From a virus: 30,289 bases of DNA. The notes below the pieces were generated by a model that worked only from the letters and a program-made list of their open reading frames with translations, searched no databases and had not been told where the DNA came from. The stretch is from positions 1 through 30,289 of the IMG/VR virus record IMGVR_UViG_3300020378_000024. One strand, given 5' to 3'. Positions 7,475 to 14,543 of this stretch are shown in pieces; position 1 is the first letter of the stretch; each line of letters opens with the position of its first letter. Position numbers and translations under genes: made by a program.

Positions 7475-8524
7475 TTACTTTATTCTTCTAGATAACCATC
7501 TAAAACAAGCTTCCATCCAGTCATCAGCCTTACAGTGTTGTATTTCTATAAGTGCTTCTTCTTTCATACCTTTCTTAGAAAGATACCAAGCATCTTGTAT
7601 AGGGGCTGCGACCTCAGAGAAAAATGGGTCGTTAAACTCCAACTGCTCAAAAGGTTTTCTAGTAAAAAACATAATTAAGTCAAATTCCCAATCACGGAAG
7701 CCTACGCTAACCATAGGATAGGGATTTACTTCGTCTAGTTTATACGGATTGTGATTAATTAATAGCTTTATTGTGTAATAATCAAAAGAATCTATCTGTA
7801 GTAGTTTTTCTCTCATAGGCTCGTACACGTTTAAATATGCATGATAATTATTACTTACCTGATAGTACTTACCTATTCGGATACCTGTTGCTGCAGCTAC
7901 AAACTCATGCAGCATTGACATGTGCACTACGTTAGCTCCATATGCACCCCAGATAATATCGTTTGACCTATTTGATACTGTCATATCGAGACGAGGACTG
8001 TAGCCGTCAATGTGTACAGTTTTAAAGTATATAGCCGTATTACAGGGTACGTCAGCTCCATCTCGCCCTAAATCGCCCACAGCGTCCCACATTTGTAGTA
8101 CACAGCGTCTGTCATAAATGTCATTTCTAAGTCTATCGATGATAATTCTTATTTGATCTTTGCCAGCAAAATCTTTAAACGTGGGGTCTTTAAAATAACT
8201 ACGCCATCTCCATCCATACGCTCCCCACAAAGTATCACCATCATCACTATACCTACTCATGCCTTTATTGTAATGTTCCATAGTGGCTAAGTCATTAAAA
8301 CCAGCTAACATCCATAAACCTTCCATAAAATGGAAAAAGGGGTTAGCGTCTCTATCTGGGTCAAATAAAACTCTCTCACGAGGGTTAGCATAAACTGTAG
8401 TGACAGGGTCTTCTACAGTGATAACTTCACCGTTCCTAGTTTTTTCTACGTGACCGTGTGAGTCTAATAAGTCCATGCCTCTCAAAAAGGCATCGTTCAC
8501 GTTTCTACATTTTAGTGTGTGCAT
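7475..8524 (-). CDS. Thymidylate synthase / dUMP hydroxymethylase-like enzyme
   Basis: A 349-aa member of the thymidylate synthase fold, longer than cellular ThyA (about 264 aa). Seen: HFMEGLWMLAG (65-75), the phosphate-binding RR at 139-140, the nucleophile Cys161 in VPCN, RSND (186-189) and GAYGAN ending at Asn198, plus HAY (228-230). Asn198 corresponds to the residue that selects dUMP over dCMP, so a dCMP enzyme is unlikely. The residue after the nucleophile is Asn, not the His of standard ThyA, and the Asn198 loop is one residue longer, as in divergent phage enzymes. With a glycosyltransferase and an aGPT/HMUDK-like gene directly upstream, synthesis of 5-hydroxymethyl-dUMP is plausible; plain dTMP synthesis remains possible. 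AGGAG precedes ATG 8524. Confidence 0.85.
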   Translation of the reverse strand: MHTLKCRNVNDAFLRGMDLLDSHGHVEKTRNGEVITVEDPVTTVYANPRERVLFDPDRDANPFFHFMEGLWMLAGFNDLATMEHYNKGMSRYSDDGDTLWGAYGWRWRSYFKDPTFKDFAGKDQIRIIIDRLRNDIYDRRCVLQMWDAVGDLGRDGADVPCNTAIYFKTVHIDGYSPRLDMTVSNRSNDIIWGAYGANVVHMSMLHEFVAAATGIRIGKYYQVSNNYHAYLNVYEPMREKLLQIDSFDYYTIKLLINHNPYKLDEVNPYPMVSVGFRDWEFDLIMFFTRKPFEQLEFNDPFFSEVAAPIQDAWYLSKKGMKEEALIEIQHCKADDWMEACFRWLSRRIK

Positions 8525-9300
8525 TACTCTCCTACTCCTTCTTTATATGCTTTCTTCCAACCTATGATTACATCCTTACGAGGTAGTCCGTTCCAAGCAG
8601 TTTTAGTTTGTTTCTCTACTACCTTAACACATGTAGGGTGTAAGGAGTGTAGTCTTTCTGCACCTTCATTGTGTACATCAATAGTTCGCCACTCACTACA
8701 ACCACCGTCAGCGTTAGATGATTTTTGACCTTGTGCGTAATAGAAACTTACCTTACATGCTTTACCTTTTCTCAGCAGTTGTAGGGCTATATCAAAATCT
8801 TCCATTACCCTAGTCCTACCCCACTCTATATCATCAGGAAACTCGTTTAAGTTATAAGCGAGTACCCTCATGTATCGAGTATTTTCTACAGATAAATCTT
8901 CTACCCTATTATTACCCTCCCTAGCACTTACACCCACGTGGGCATAACCTTGACTGAGCCACTCGTCTAATAAGCCAAACATAGCAGGATACTCATCAGA
9001 CTCTAAGTATCGTAAGTGCCAGTCGGTAGGGCTTTTACGAATGTAAAAACGTAAATCATCATCTAGCATAACTATATGGGGGTCATCGCTATGCTCTATA
9101 ATATATTTTCGTTTAGCCCCTATGCCTATACAGTCCTCTGGGACTACCATTTTAGGTGTGTTAGGATATTTAGTATATAAGTGTTGCTCATCGTGGTCAA
9201 TGACTAACGTCACGTCTCCATTAACTTGCATCCATTCGGGAAACCATTTTAGAGTTTCTTGATTAGTGGGTCTTCCACGAGTTGGTATATATATTTTCAT
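8524..9300 (-). CDS. GT-A glycosyltransferase-like, possibly TET-associated type
   Basis: A 258-aa protein opening MKIYIPTRGRP, as in GT-A nucleotide-sugar transferases, with the metal-binding DDD at residues 80-82 (HIVMLDDDLRF) and a possible catalytic acid in VMEDFD (165-170). The conserved IGIGAKRKYIIEH (58-70) precedes the DxD segment, as in GT-A proteins encoded by phages next to base-modification enzymes (TAGT group; recalled, not searched). Predicted to move a sugar onto a hydroxymethylated base or another acceptor. Its start overlaps the stop of the aGPT/HMUDK-like gene (ATGA) and its stop overlaps the TS-like start, so the three are translated together. Surface-glycan or capsid glycosylation is the alternative. 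Confidence 0.72.
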   Translation of the reverse strand: MKIYIPTRGRPTNQETLKWFPEWMQVNGDVTLVIDHDEQHLYTKYPNTPKMVVPEDCIGIGAKRKYIIEHSDDPHIVMLDDDLRFYIRKSPTDWHLRYLESDEYPAMFGLLDEWLSQGYAHVGVSAREGNNRVEDLSVENTRYMRVLAYNLNEFPDDIEWGRTRVMEDFDIALQLLRKGKACKVSFYYAQGQKSSNADGGCSEWRTIDVHNEGAERLHSLHPTCVKVVEKQTKTAWNGLPRKDVIIGWKKAYKEGVGE

Positions 9301-10157
9301 AAGTATTGTGCCTCGTTAAAATTAGGGTATTTACTGTAGTTATATTTTGCTCTAGGTCTACCCTCGCCTAACCTAGTTCTCTCATATTTATCAAACTCAC
9401 ATAAACTATGCTCTATCTCTCTCATCTCTAGCTTTGGTACATGTGGCTCTAGATATTTATCTGCTATTTGTAAAAGCTCATACATCTCTGCGTTCCAGTC
9501 ATGTTTATTTGAGTCCCAAGTAAGCGTTCTTAAATTCATTCTATTTAGTCCACGCTTTGCTCCTGGACCTGGATTTGCCCAAGTATATATATCACGAGCA
9601 TTCCTTAATAAATGTGTGTGCCTTAAATCTGTGACAACTTCGTATGACATAAACCCACTAAATCCAGCGTAAGGAAGATAGTTTCTCCAAGTCTCTTCTA
9701 AACTACCAGAAACTATCTCTGGGTGGTTATTATATAAAGGTGTAAGTATTTTGTCTACTGTTTGTTCTATCTTAGTACCACCTAAAGTACCTGTCAACAT
9801 ATATGCACCTGTGTAAACTTTTTCTCCTCTATCCATTCTATCCTGCATTATGGCTTTTACCTTTTCTGGTTGCCAATCCTCAGGGAAACCTATCTCTTCT
9901 AGGGTGGATGGCCAATTTATTTGACGAGCCACGGACATTGAGAAAGCTAAGTTAGGGTGGTCAAAGTATGGCTCTCTCCAGTTTGTTCTTACCCATTCTG
10001 TGACTGTGTCTAGTTCTCTAAACACATTACAAAAACTATAAGTTTTTAATATCTTATCTTCTGTCCACGGTGGATGAAGACCGTTTTTTCTCCTTAAATA
10101 TATTTGGTGTCTTTCATTTATGTAGTTAAAAAACCCTTCTACTTTATCTTGTACCAT
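9297..10157 (-). CDS. 5-hmdU kinase helical domain / aGPT-PPlase-like DNA hypermodification protein
   Basis: A 286-aa protein, mostly helical. The region RKNGLHPPWTEDKIL..YSFCNVFRELDTVTEW (23-56) has the hallmark of the family called 5-hmdU DNA kinase helical domain and its relatives, the alpha-glutamyl/putrescinyl thymine pyrophosphorylases, which work on 5-hmdU or its pyrophosphate ester in phage DNA. Later segments: TGAYMLTG (117-124), WRNYLPYAGFSGFMSYEVVTDLRHT (162-186), WANPGPGAKRGLNR (193-206). No P-loop is present, so it is not itself a kinase; it may be the transferase/glycosylase-like part. Family recognition is by motif memory, not a search. It overlaps the 155-aa gene by 19 nt and the glycosyltransferase by 4 nt. 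Confidence 0.7.
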   Translation of the reverse strand: MVQDKVEGFFNYINERHQIYLRRKNGLHPPWTEDKILKTYSFCNVFRELDTVTEWVRTNWREPYFDHPNLAFSMSVARQINWPSTLEEIGFPEDWQPEKVKAIMQDRMDRGEKVYTGAYMLTGTLGGTKIEQTVDKILTPLYNNHPEIVSGSLEETWRNYLPYAGFSGFMSYEVVTDLRHTHLLRNARDIYTWANPGPGAKRGLNRMNLRTLTWDSNKHDWNAEMYELLQIADKYLEPHVPKLEMREIEHSLCEFDKYERTRLGEGRPRAKYNYSKYPNFNEAQYL

Positions 10158-10606
10158 GATGGTGTACCTCGTTTAGTCCATTTCGCGAATACTTTTTCGC
10201 CTATATAATAGTTTCTATATGCCTCGACTGCATTCCCCTGAACTTTATATTGATCAGGCATGCATTGTGGATGTTCTTGTAGCCCTTTACTTTTTATCAA
10301 AGGGTTGGGCAGTGACATAATAACATCGTAAGATTTATGACATACGTTTTTATTATATCGCCACATAAATTCTTCATTGAGACAAATTAACAAGTCCTTT
10401 AGCCATAGCCAATTATCTAGACTGGCTGCAGACCATATAGTACAAGGGTGTTTCATATGTACAGGTCTGTAAGGTGCTGTTTGATCATGAATCCAAAAAC
10501 TTGTACAAAGCATTTGAGCTGACTCTAAAATCATTTTAGACACATGTTTGTCACAGTGCATTTCTGCTGCAGTCTGTATATTATTGTCTAATTTAAAAAT
10601 ATTCAC
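10139..10606 (-). CDS. Conserved phage protein, 155 aa, His/Cys-rich, first gene of the modification run
   Basis: Pattern: MNIFKLD near the N-terminus, then AAEMHCDKHVSKMILESAQML (14-34), HPCTIWSAASLDNWLWL (53-69), and ECMPDQYKV-like sequence near 113-122 (PQCMPDQYK) with AYRNYY (128-133). Proteins with this arrangement are common in marine and T4-like cyanophages, where I recall no proven function; some annotations suggest a DNA glycosylase, which I cannot confirm. The conserved His, Cys, Asp and Lys residues (HCDKH, HPC) look catalytic or metal-binding. It overlaps the aGPT/HMUDK-like gene, and the conserved intergenic element copy C lies 23 nt upstream, so it probably begins the modification transcript. 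Confidence 0.65.
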   Translation of the reverse strand: MNIFKLDNNIQTAAEMHCDKHVSKMILESAQMLCTSFWIHDQTAPYRPVHMKHPCTIWSAASLDNWLWLKDLLICLNEEFMWRYNKNVCHKSYDVIMSLPNPLIKSKGLQEHPQCMPDQYKVQGNAVEAYRNYYIGEKVFAKWTKRGTPSWYKIK

Positions 10607-10629
10607 GTCGATATTTTACTTTACTTGTA

Positions 10630-10647
10630 AAGTTTAAGTATAGGGAT
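10630..10647 (-). promoter_or_regulatory. Conserved intergenic element, copy C, with adjoining inverted repeat
   Basis: On the minus strand this reads ATCCCTATACTTAAACTT, matching copy B at 14 of 18 aligned positions. It lies in the 45-bp gap before the long modification/replication run. Overlapping its downstream edge is a perfect inverted repeat ACTTTAC (10618-10624) / GTAAAGT (10627-10633), which could be an operator; no U-run follows it, so it is not a typical terminator. Confidence 0.4.
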
Positions 10648-10651
10648 CTTC

Positions 10652-12145
10652 CTAAAAAATAAACTGTTTTCTAGTTTTAGACCTCACTATGTGTAGGTTT
10701 TCTTTAGTTCTAGTCACACCTACATAAAAGTTTCTACACTCGTTGTCAGGGTTTCTATATAATTCATCGTAAGACTTAGTAGCCATATCAGATAATAAAA
10801 CTACGTTGTCACACTCACCACCTTTAGAAGCATGTATAGTGCTAAGTTTTATCCTTGATGTATTTAAGTTTTCTTTTCTCCTCAAGCAAGATATTAGGTA
10901 CTCTCTCTGAGTTATACCTATAAGGTCAAATGATTCATGCCATATACCGTCTACTAATAAACCATAGTCTCTTTTTAAATCTCCCATACTCAAAACTGTA
11001 TCGCCTAATAAACTTTTTAATGTTTTATACCCCTTCTTAACTCCCTTACCAGCCCTCATATACGAGTAGATTTTTCTTATACTGTCAGCTTCTATTTTCT
11101 GACCTTTCCTTAACCTTTCCCAATCTTTTATAGCATTGATTAAAGTATCAGACACAGGAGATTTACCTGCCCTCTGATAAAATCTACCAGACTTTTTAAG
11201 GTAGTCCTCTACTTGATTCAGTAGATAATTATTTCTAGCTAAAAATAACCATTCACCTTCTGACACATCAATATGTTCAAAATCCATATGTATATTTATT
11301 TGACCCTCTTCTTCTCTAGGCTCCCATACCTTTTCCTTTCTATTACCTATTCTTTTTACTATTCTTAATGCCACATCGTGTACTTTTCTAGGTACTCTGT
11401 ATGATTGTTTTAAATAAATGTTATTACCTTTTAAATTTATAAAATGATTTACATCAGCACCTGCCCATTTATAAATGGCTTGATCATCATCACCAGCTAT
11501 GTACACATGCTTTACACCTTCTGCTAATTTTTCTACACACTTCCACTGTAGAGCTGATAAATCTTGTGCCTCGTCTATAATTAATACATCTAAGTTAGGT
11601 TTGGTGTCGTGAGTAAGAAACATCTCTAACATGTCTGTAAAATCGATTAAAAAGTTTTGGCTCTTATACTTAGAATAGTTTTTACAAAACCAATTAAAAT
11701 GCATCCATGTTATATCTAAATCGTTAGCGTTGTTCCATATTTCTTTATAGCCCATTGATTGATTACGAGCCATGTTTTCTAAGAACAGCATTCTATCCCC
11801 CTTGCTTGATAGTGTCATTATATTTTCACCATCCCACGCAGAGTTTATTCTCTCACCTATAGTCCTACTAAACTCTCTAAGATTACTCCTAGCTAATACA
11901 TCGTTCTTAGTAAAACCTAACCAATGATAACAGAGTGAGTGTAGCGTCCTAAAATAACACAGCTCTTGGCTTGTGTATGAAAACTTACCCATAGCTCTTG
12001 CGAGTGCTTCGTTTGCAGCTTTTTTAGTAAATGCTAAGTAGCCAAGTTTTTCTGGTGGAGTACCTTTCTCAAAATACTCTTCTACTTTGTTCAAAAGGTA
12101 CGTTGTTTTTCCAGTTCCAGGTGGACCAAGAACCACGTTATACAT
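10652..12145 (-). CDS. SF1 DNA helicase, UvrD/Rep-like
   Basis: A 497-aa superfamily 1A helicase with all main motifs: Walker A GPPGTGKTT (7-15), LAFTKKAANEA (38-47, motif Ia region), FRTLHSL (65-71), Walker B VLIIDEAQD (187-195), IAGDDDQAIYKWAG (216-229), SYRVP (248-252), STIHASKGGECDNVVLL (435-451) and YVGVTRTKENL (474-484). It should unwind DNA 3'-5' with ATP. At under 500 aa it lacks most of the accessory 2B material of cellular UvrD. The start ATG 12145 overlaps the primase stop (TAATG), so helicase and primase are co-translated and are likely partners at the fork. No DnaB-type helicase is seen in the window, so this may be the replicative helicase, or a recombination helicase if another lies outside. 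Confidence 0.93.
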   Translation of the reverse strand: MYNVVLGPPGTGKTTYLLNKVEEYFEKGTPPEKLGYLAFTKKAANEALARAMGKFSYTSQELCYFRTLHSLCYHWLGFTKNDVLARSNLREFSRTIGERINSAWDGENIMTLSSKGDRMLFLENMARNQSMGYKEIWNNANDLDITWMHFNWFCKNYSKYKSQNFLIDFTDMLEMFLTHDTKPNLDVLIIDEAQDLSALQWKCVEKLAEGVKHVYIAGDDDQAIYKWAGADVNHFINLKGNNIYLKQSYRVPRKVHDVALRIVKRIGNRKEKVWEPREEEGQINIHMDFEHIDVSEGEWLFLARNNYLLNQVEDYLKKSGRFYQRAGKSPVSDTLINAIKDWERLRKGQKIEADSIRKIYSYMRAGKGVKKGYKTLKSLLGDTVLSMGDLKRDYGLLVDGIWHESFDLIGITQREYLISCLRRKENLNTSRIKLSTIHASKGGECDNVVLLSDMATKSYDELYRNPDNECRNFYVGVTRTKENLHIVRSKTRKQFIF

Positions 12146-13659
12146 TATAAGTCTGACCCCTCAAAGTTAGTTGGCTCAAGCTCTAAGTTCTCTACTCCAT
12201 ATTCAAACTCAGGTATAGACCATACATTAACTCCCCTACCTTTTAAGTTTAAAAACTTGTGTTCAGCTTTCATGTCTCTTAGCTTAGATGCTATTCTGTT
12301 AGTATCCATTTCTGTGAACCTGTGTTTTAAAAGGTACTCTTTTAAATCTTTAATTCTAAAAAAGGTACGACTATCTTCTGTGAAAGGCTTACCTAAAAGT
12401 ATCTCGTCTCTTGTATTAGCTTGTGCCATATCAGTACAAAAAGATTCGAGTAAATCCATAAACTGCCCCTCTACAGAAATATCATCACTTACCTCTATAA
12501 TCTCCATACCGTTGTCCATTAAGTTTTGTATAAGAGTCTGCCAAGCCCTGTCGTTCATACGCTGTGGCATTATATTTAAAATCTCCATACACACTCTTTG
12601 AAACTTTATTTGATTTTGAAGTTGTTCGGTGCTTAACTCTAATCTTTTATCATCAATAGATAAAAACCAGAGAGGTGGATTACTGTCTAACTTAGCTAAA
12701 CTAGAGAATGTAGGAGCCGTGTTCCCGTTGCCGATGCCGTACTTACAGCTCCTACATTTACTTACATTACAGTAAGACTTGATTGGTTCATCTGAGCATT
12801 TATAGTTGTACTCTTTTTTTCTTAATGTACTTATTAAGGTTAAAACTTCTTGAGCAGGTAAAGGTGGTGTCACATATTTTCTGTTATACTCTTCTATCTC
12901 AGTTTCCCAAGTTTCTGGTATAGCTTTCTTTAAATATACACCCACATTAAATAAACCATTATTTCTTGTGCCTTCTGGAAAACCTTGTTTAAGTAATACT
13001 TGTAGACAAGGTGGACCGTCTTTCATGTCATCTAATAGAGGTACTTCTAACTCTAGTAATTCTTCTAAACTTAACGACCTTTTTTCTATATGCTCTATAA
13101 AGCCGTCTATACTTAGTGCCTCGCCCTTAGTATCGAAAGCGTACCTAAGAGAGTTTTCGCCCTCGAAATAGGGCATATTTAGCCATGAGCCTAAGTCTCC
13201 CCTATCTACTAATACCTCTCTTTGCTTAGGAAATATCTCTACACCACCATAACCTAGTCCTGCAGATATTTCTCTTAACTTATCTTGCATATCTCCTGCA
13301 CTTACTCGCTCTCGAGTAAAACAGTATATGTGAGCTCCACCACTTTTACTTCTACACACTATAAGTGGTAAGCCAAATTCTTCTATCTTTAATACTAATT
13401 TTTTTAAATCTAATGAGTATTGGTCAACGTCAATGGCACCCCACCGTACCATGTTTTCTTCGTCTATAGGTATAATACCTAGCCCTGATTTACCACTAAG
13501 GTGGTCGTCCCAATGATTTGTAGTAGCCCCTACAGTTTTAATAGTTTTTGCTTTACCTGATTTTTTCTGACCTGTAGTTGCTATGTCAACAGTAAAAGTA
13601 CCATGAGCTCTGTTAGAGCCTCTGAATATTTCATTTAATTTATTTGAATAATTCTCCAA
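12145..13659 (-). CDS. Archaeo-eukaryotic-type primase (TOTE-like AEP) with zinc-binding segment
   Basis: A 504-aa protein. The AEP catalytic core shows WGAIDVDQY (73-81; Asp77 and Asp79), VCRSKSGGAHIYCF (101-114) and GGVEIFPKQ (138-146), followed by GSWLNMPYF (157-165). This matches the primase-polymerases described in TOTE conflict systems and many phages. After GTRNNGLFNVGVYLKK (230-245, PriCT-like) comes a cysteine group (Cys288, Cys297, Cys302, Cys305) suited to zinc. The C-terminal third is unassigned. It starts at TTG 13659: GAGG is five bases upstream and the frame has no ATG or GTG between the upstream in-frame stop and this codon. A strong hairpin lies just upstream of that ribosome-binding site. 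Confidence 0.85.
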   Translation of the reverse strand: MENYSNKLNEIFRGSNRAHGTFTVDIATTGQKKSGKAKTIKTVGATTNHWDDHLSGKSGLGIIPIDEENMVRWGAIDVDQYSLDLKKLVLKIEEFGLPLIVCRSKSGGAHIYCFTRERVSAGDMQDKLREISAGLGYGGVEIFPKQREVLVDRGDLGSWLNMPYFEGENSLRYAFDTKGEALSIDGFIEHIEKRSLSLEELLELEVPLLDDMKDGPPCLQVLLKQGFPEGTRNNGLFNVGVYLKKAIPETWETEIEEYNRKYVTPPLPAQEVLTLISTLRKKEYNYKCSDEPIKSYCNVSKCRSCKYGIGNGNTAPTFSSLAKLDSNPPLWFLSIDDKRLELSTEQLQNQIKFQRVCMEILNIMPQRMNDRAWQTLIQNLMDNGMEIIEVSDDISVEGQFMDLLESFCTDMAQANTRDEILLGKPFTEDSRTFFRIKDLKEYLLKHRFTEMDTNRIASKLRDMKAEHKFLNLKGRGVNVWSIPEFEYGVENLELEPTNFEGSDL

Positions 13660-13677
13660 TCTATCCTCAAGTCTTAG

Positions 13678-13708
13678 TCTAGGGTAAGTACATATAACTT
13701 ACCCTAGA
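13678..13708 (-). promoter_or_regulatory. Perfect 12-bp stem-loop in the primase leader
   Basis: Arms TCTAGGGTAAGT (13678-13689) and ACTTACCCTAGA (13697-13708) pair perfectly around a 7-nt loop. It lies between the SSB-like gene stop and the TTG start of the primase gene, about 18 nt before the start on the mRNA. No U-run follows on either strand, so a standard terminator is unlikely. A translational operator, RNA processing site or protein-binding palindrome fits better. Confidence 0.6.
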
Positions 13709-13727
13709 ACTGTAATTTAAAAAAGGA

Positions 13728-14543
13728 TTAGAAAGGAGCTTCGTCGTTAGAAGTAGCCATCACAACATTTTCACTACCAATAGTTTGTGAAAACTGTTTA
13801 GCTGCAAGATACATATCTGTTTCTTCTTCTGTGACTGGACCCACCATGTCTACATTCCAACCGAACCATGTACCACGATCATTTGACTCCTGTACAGTAG
13901 TCAGTTTATATTTGTGGCTATAGGTAGGAGGAGTAAAAACACCACCGTCCGCTTTTTTCACTTTTAGACTAGCCATAACTGCGTTCCAAGTTCTTGATTT
14001 CTTTAACTGTGTTCCAGCCATAGGAATCATAACTTGTTGAAACGAGTCACCGTCTAGTACTAGGCAATAGTGAGTTGCTGATGTCTGGATATAGTTTCCA
14101 TTATCGAGGACATCTCTACCATCCCTATCCTTTTTAGTTTGACGTAGTATTTCAGGGTCGAAGTGTTGCGTCACCAACCCTCCACCTGTCTCACGTGGCT
14201 GCCACTCGAGAAACATACGTCTATAAGAAACTGGTAATACAAAACATCCAACATCTTCTCTAAAGATTTCTTTAGTGACTGTGTTGGTTATATCACCAGC
14301 TACTGCACCCTCAATATATTTACCATCCTTCTTATTTACTTCTGGGCTCATAGCTTGAAGTATTTTAAGACGAGGGATAGTAATATCGTCAGAGGTCACA
14401 TTTTCCAAACCTGACCCAGCATCTTCCTCAAATAATGAGGCAGTGGCTATAGCCGTGTTTGATTTTTTAGCTACTTCTTTTGATGGCTTAGATTCAGTAG
14501 GAGTAGCCTCTACGTCTTCTTTAACAGCTTCGTTAGTTGTCAT
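13728..14543 (-). CDS. Putative single-stranded DNA-binding protein
   Basis: A 271-aa protein. Residues 1-45 are a disordered, Glu/Lys/Ala/Thr-rich lead; about 50-230 are a mixed beta domain with many aromatic residues (CFVLPVSYRRMFLEWQPRE, THYCLVLDGDSFQQVMIPM, YSHKYKLTTVQES). The last residues, NDEAPF, resemble the acidic-Phe tail (DDDIPF) by which bacterial SSB recruits partner proteins. This tail, the basic-aromatic core and placement beside primase, helicase and the coiled-coil gene suggest an ssDNA-binding role; no OB-fold signature can be proved by eye. The start is ATG 14543 with AAAGGTG five bases upstream, overlapping the preceding stop (ATGA). Confidence 0.5.
   Translation of the reverse strand: MTTNEAVKEDVEATPTESKPSKEVAKKSNTAIATASLFEEDAGSGLENVTSDDITIPRLKILQAMSPEVNKKDGKYIEGAVAGDITNTVTKEIFREDVGCFVLPVSYRRMFLEWQPRETGGGLVTQHFDPEILRQTKKDRDGRDVLDNGNYIQTSATHYCLVLDGDSFQQVMIPMAGTQLKKSRTWNAVMASLKVKKADGGVFTPPTYSHKYKLTTVQESNDRGTWFGWNVDMVGPVTEEETDMYLAAKQFSQTIGSENVVMATSNDEAPF

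Noticed and set aside
10618-10633. Rho-independent terminator at the ACTTTAC/GTAAAGT inverted repeat.
   Set aside because: The stem is weak, the loop is two bases if fully paired, and no U-run follows on either strand.
12145-13659. TOTE conflict (defence) system based on the TOTE-like primase.
   Set aside because: The primase sits in an ordinary phage replication block and is coupled to an SF1 helicase; the other TOTE components are not arranged around it as a defence island.
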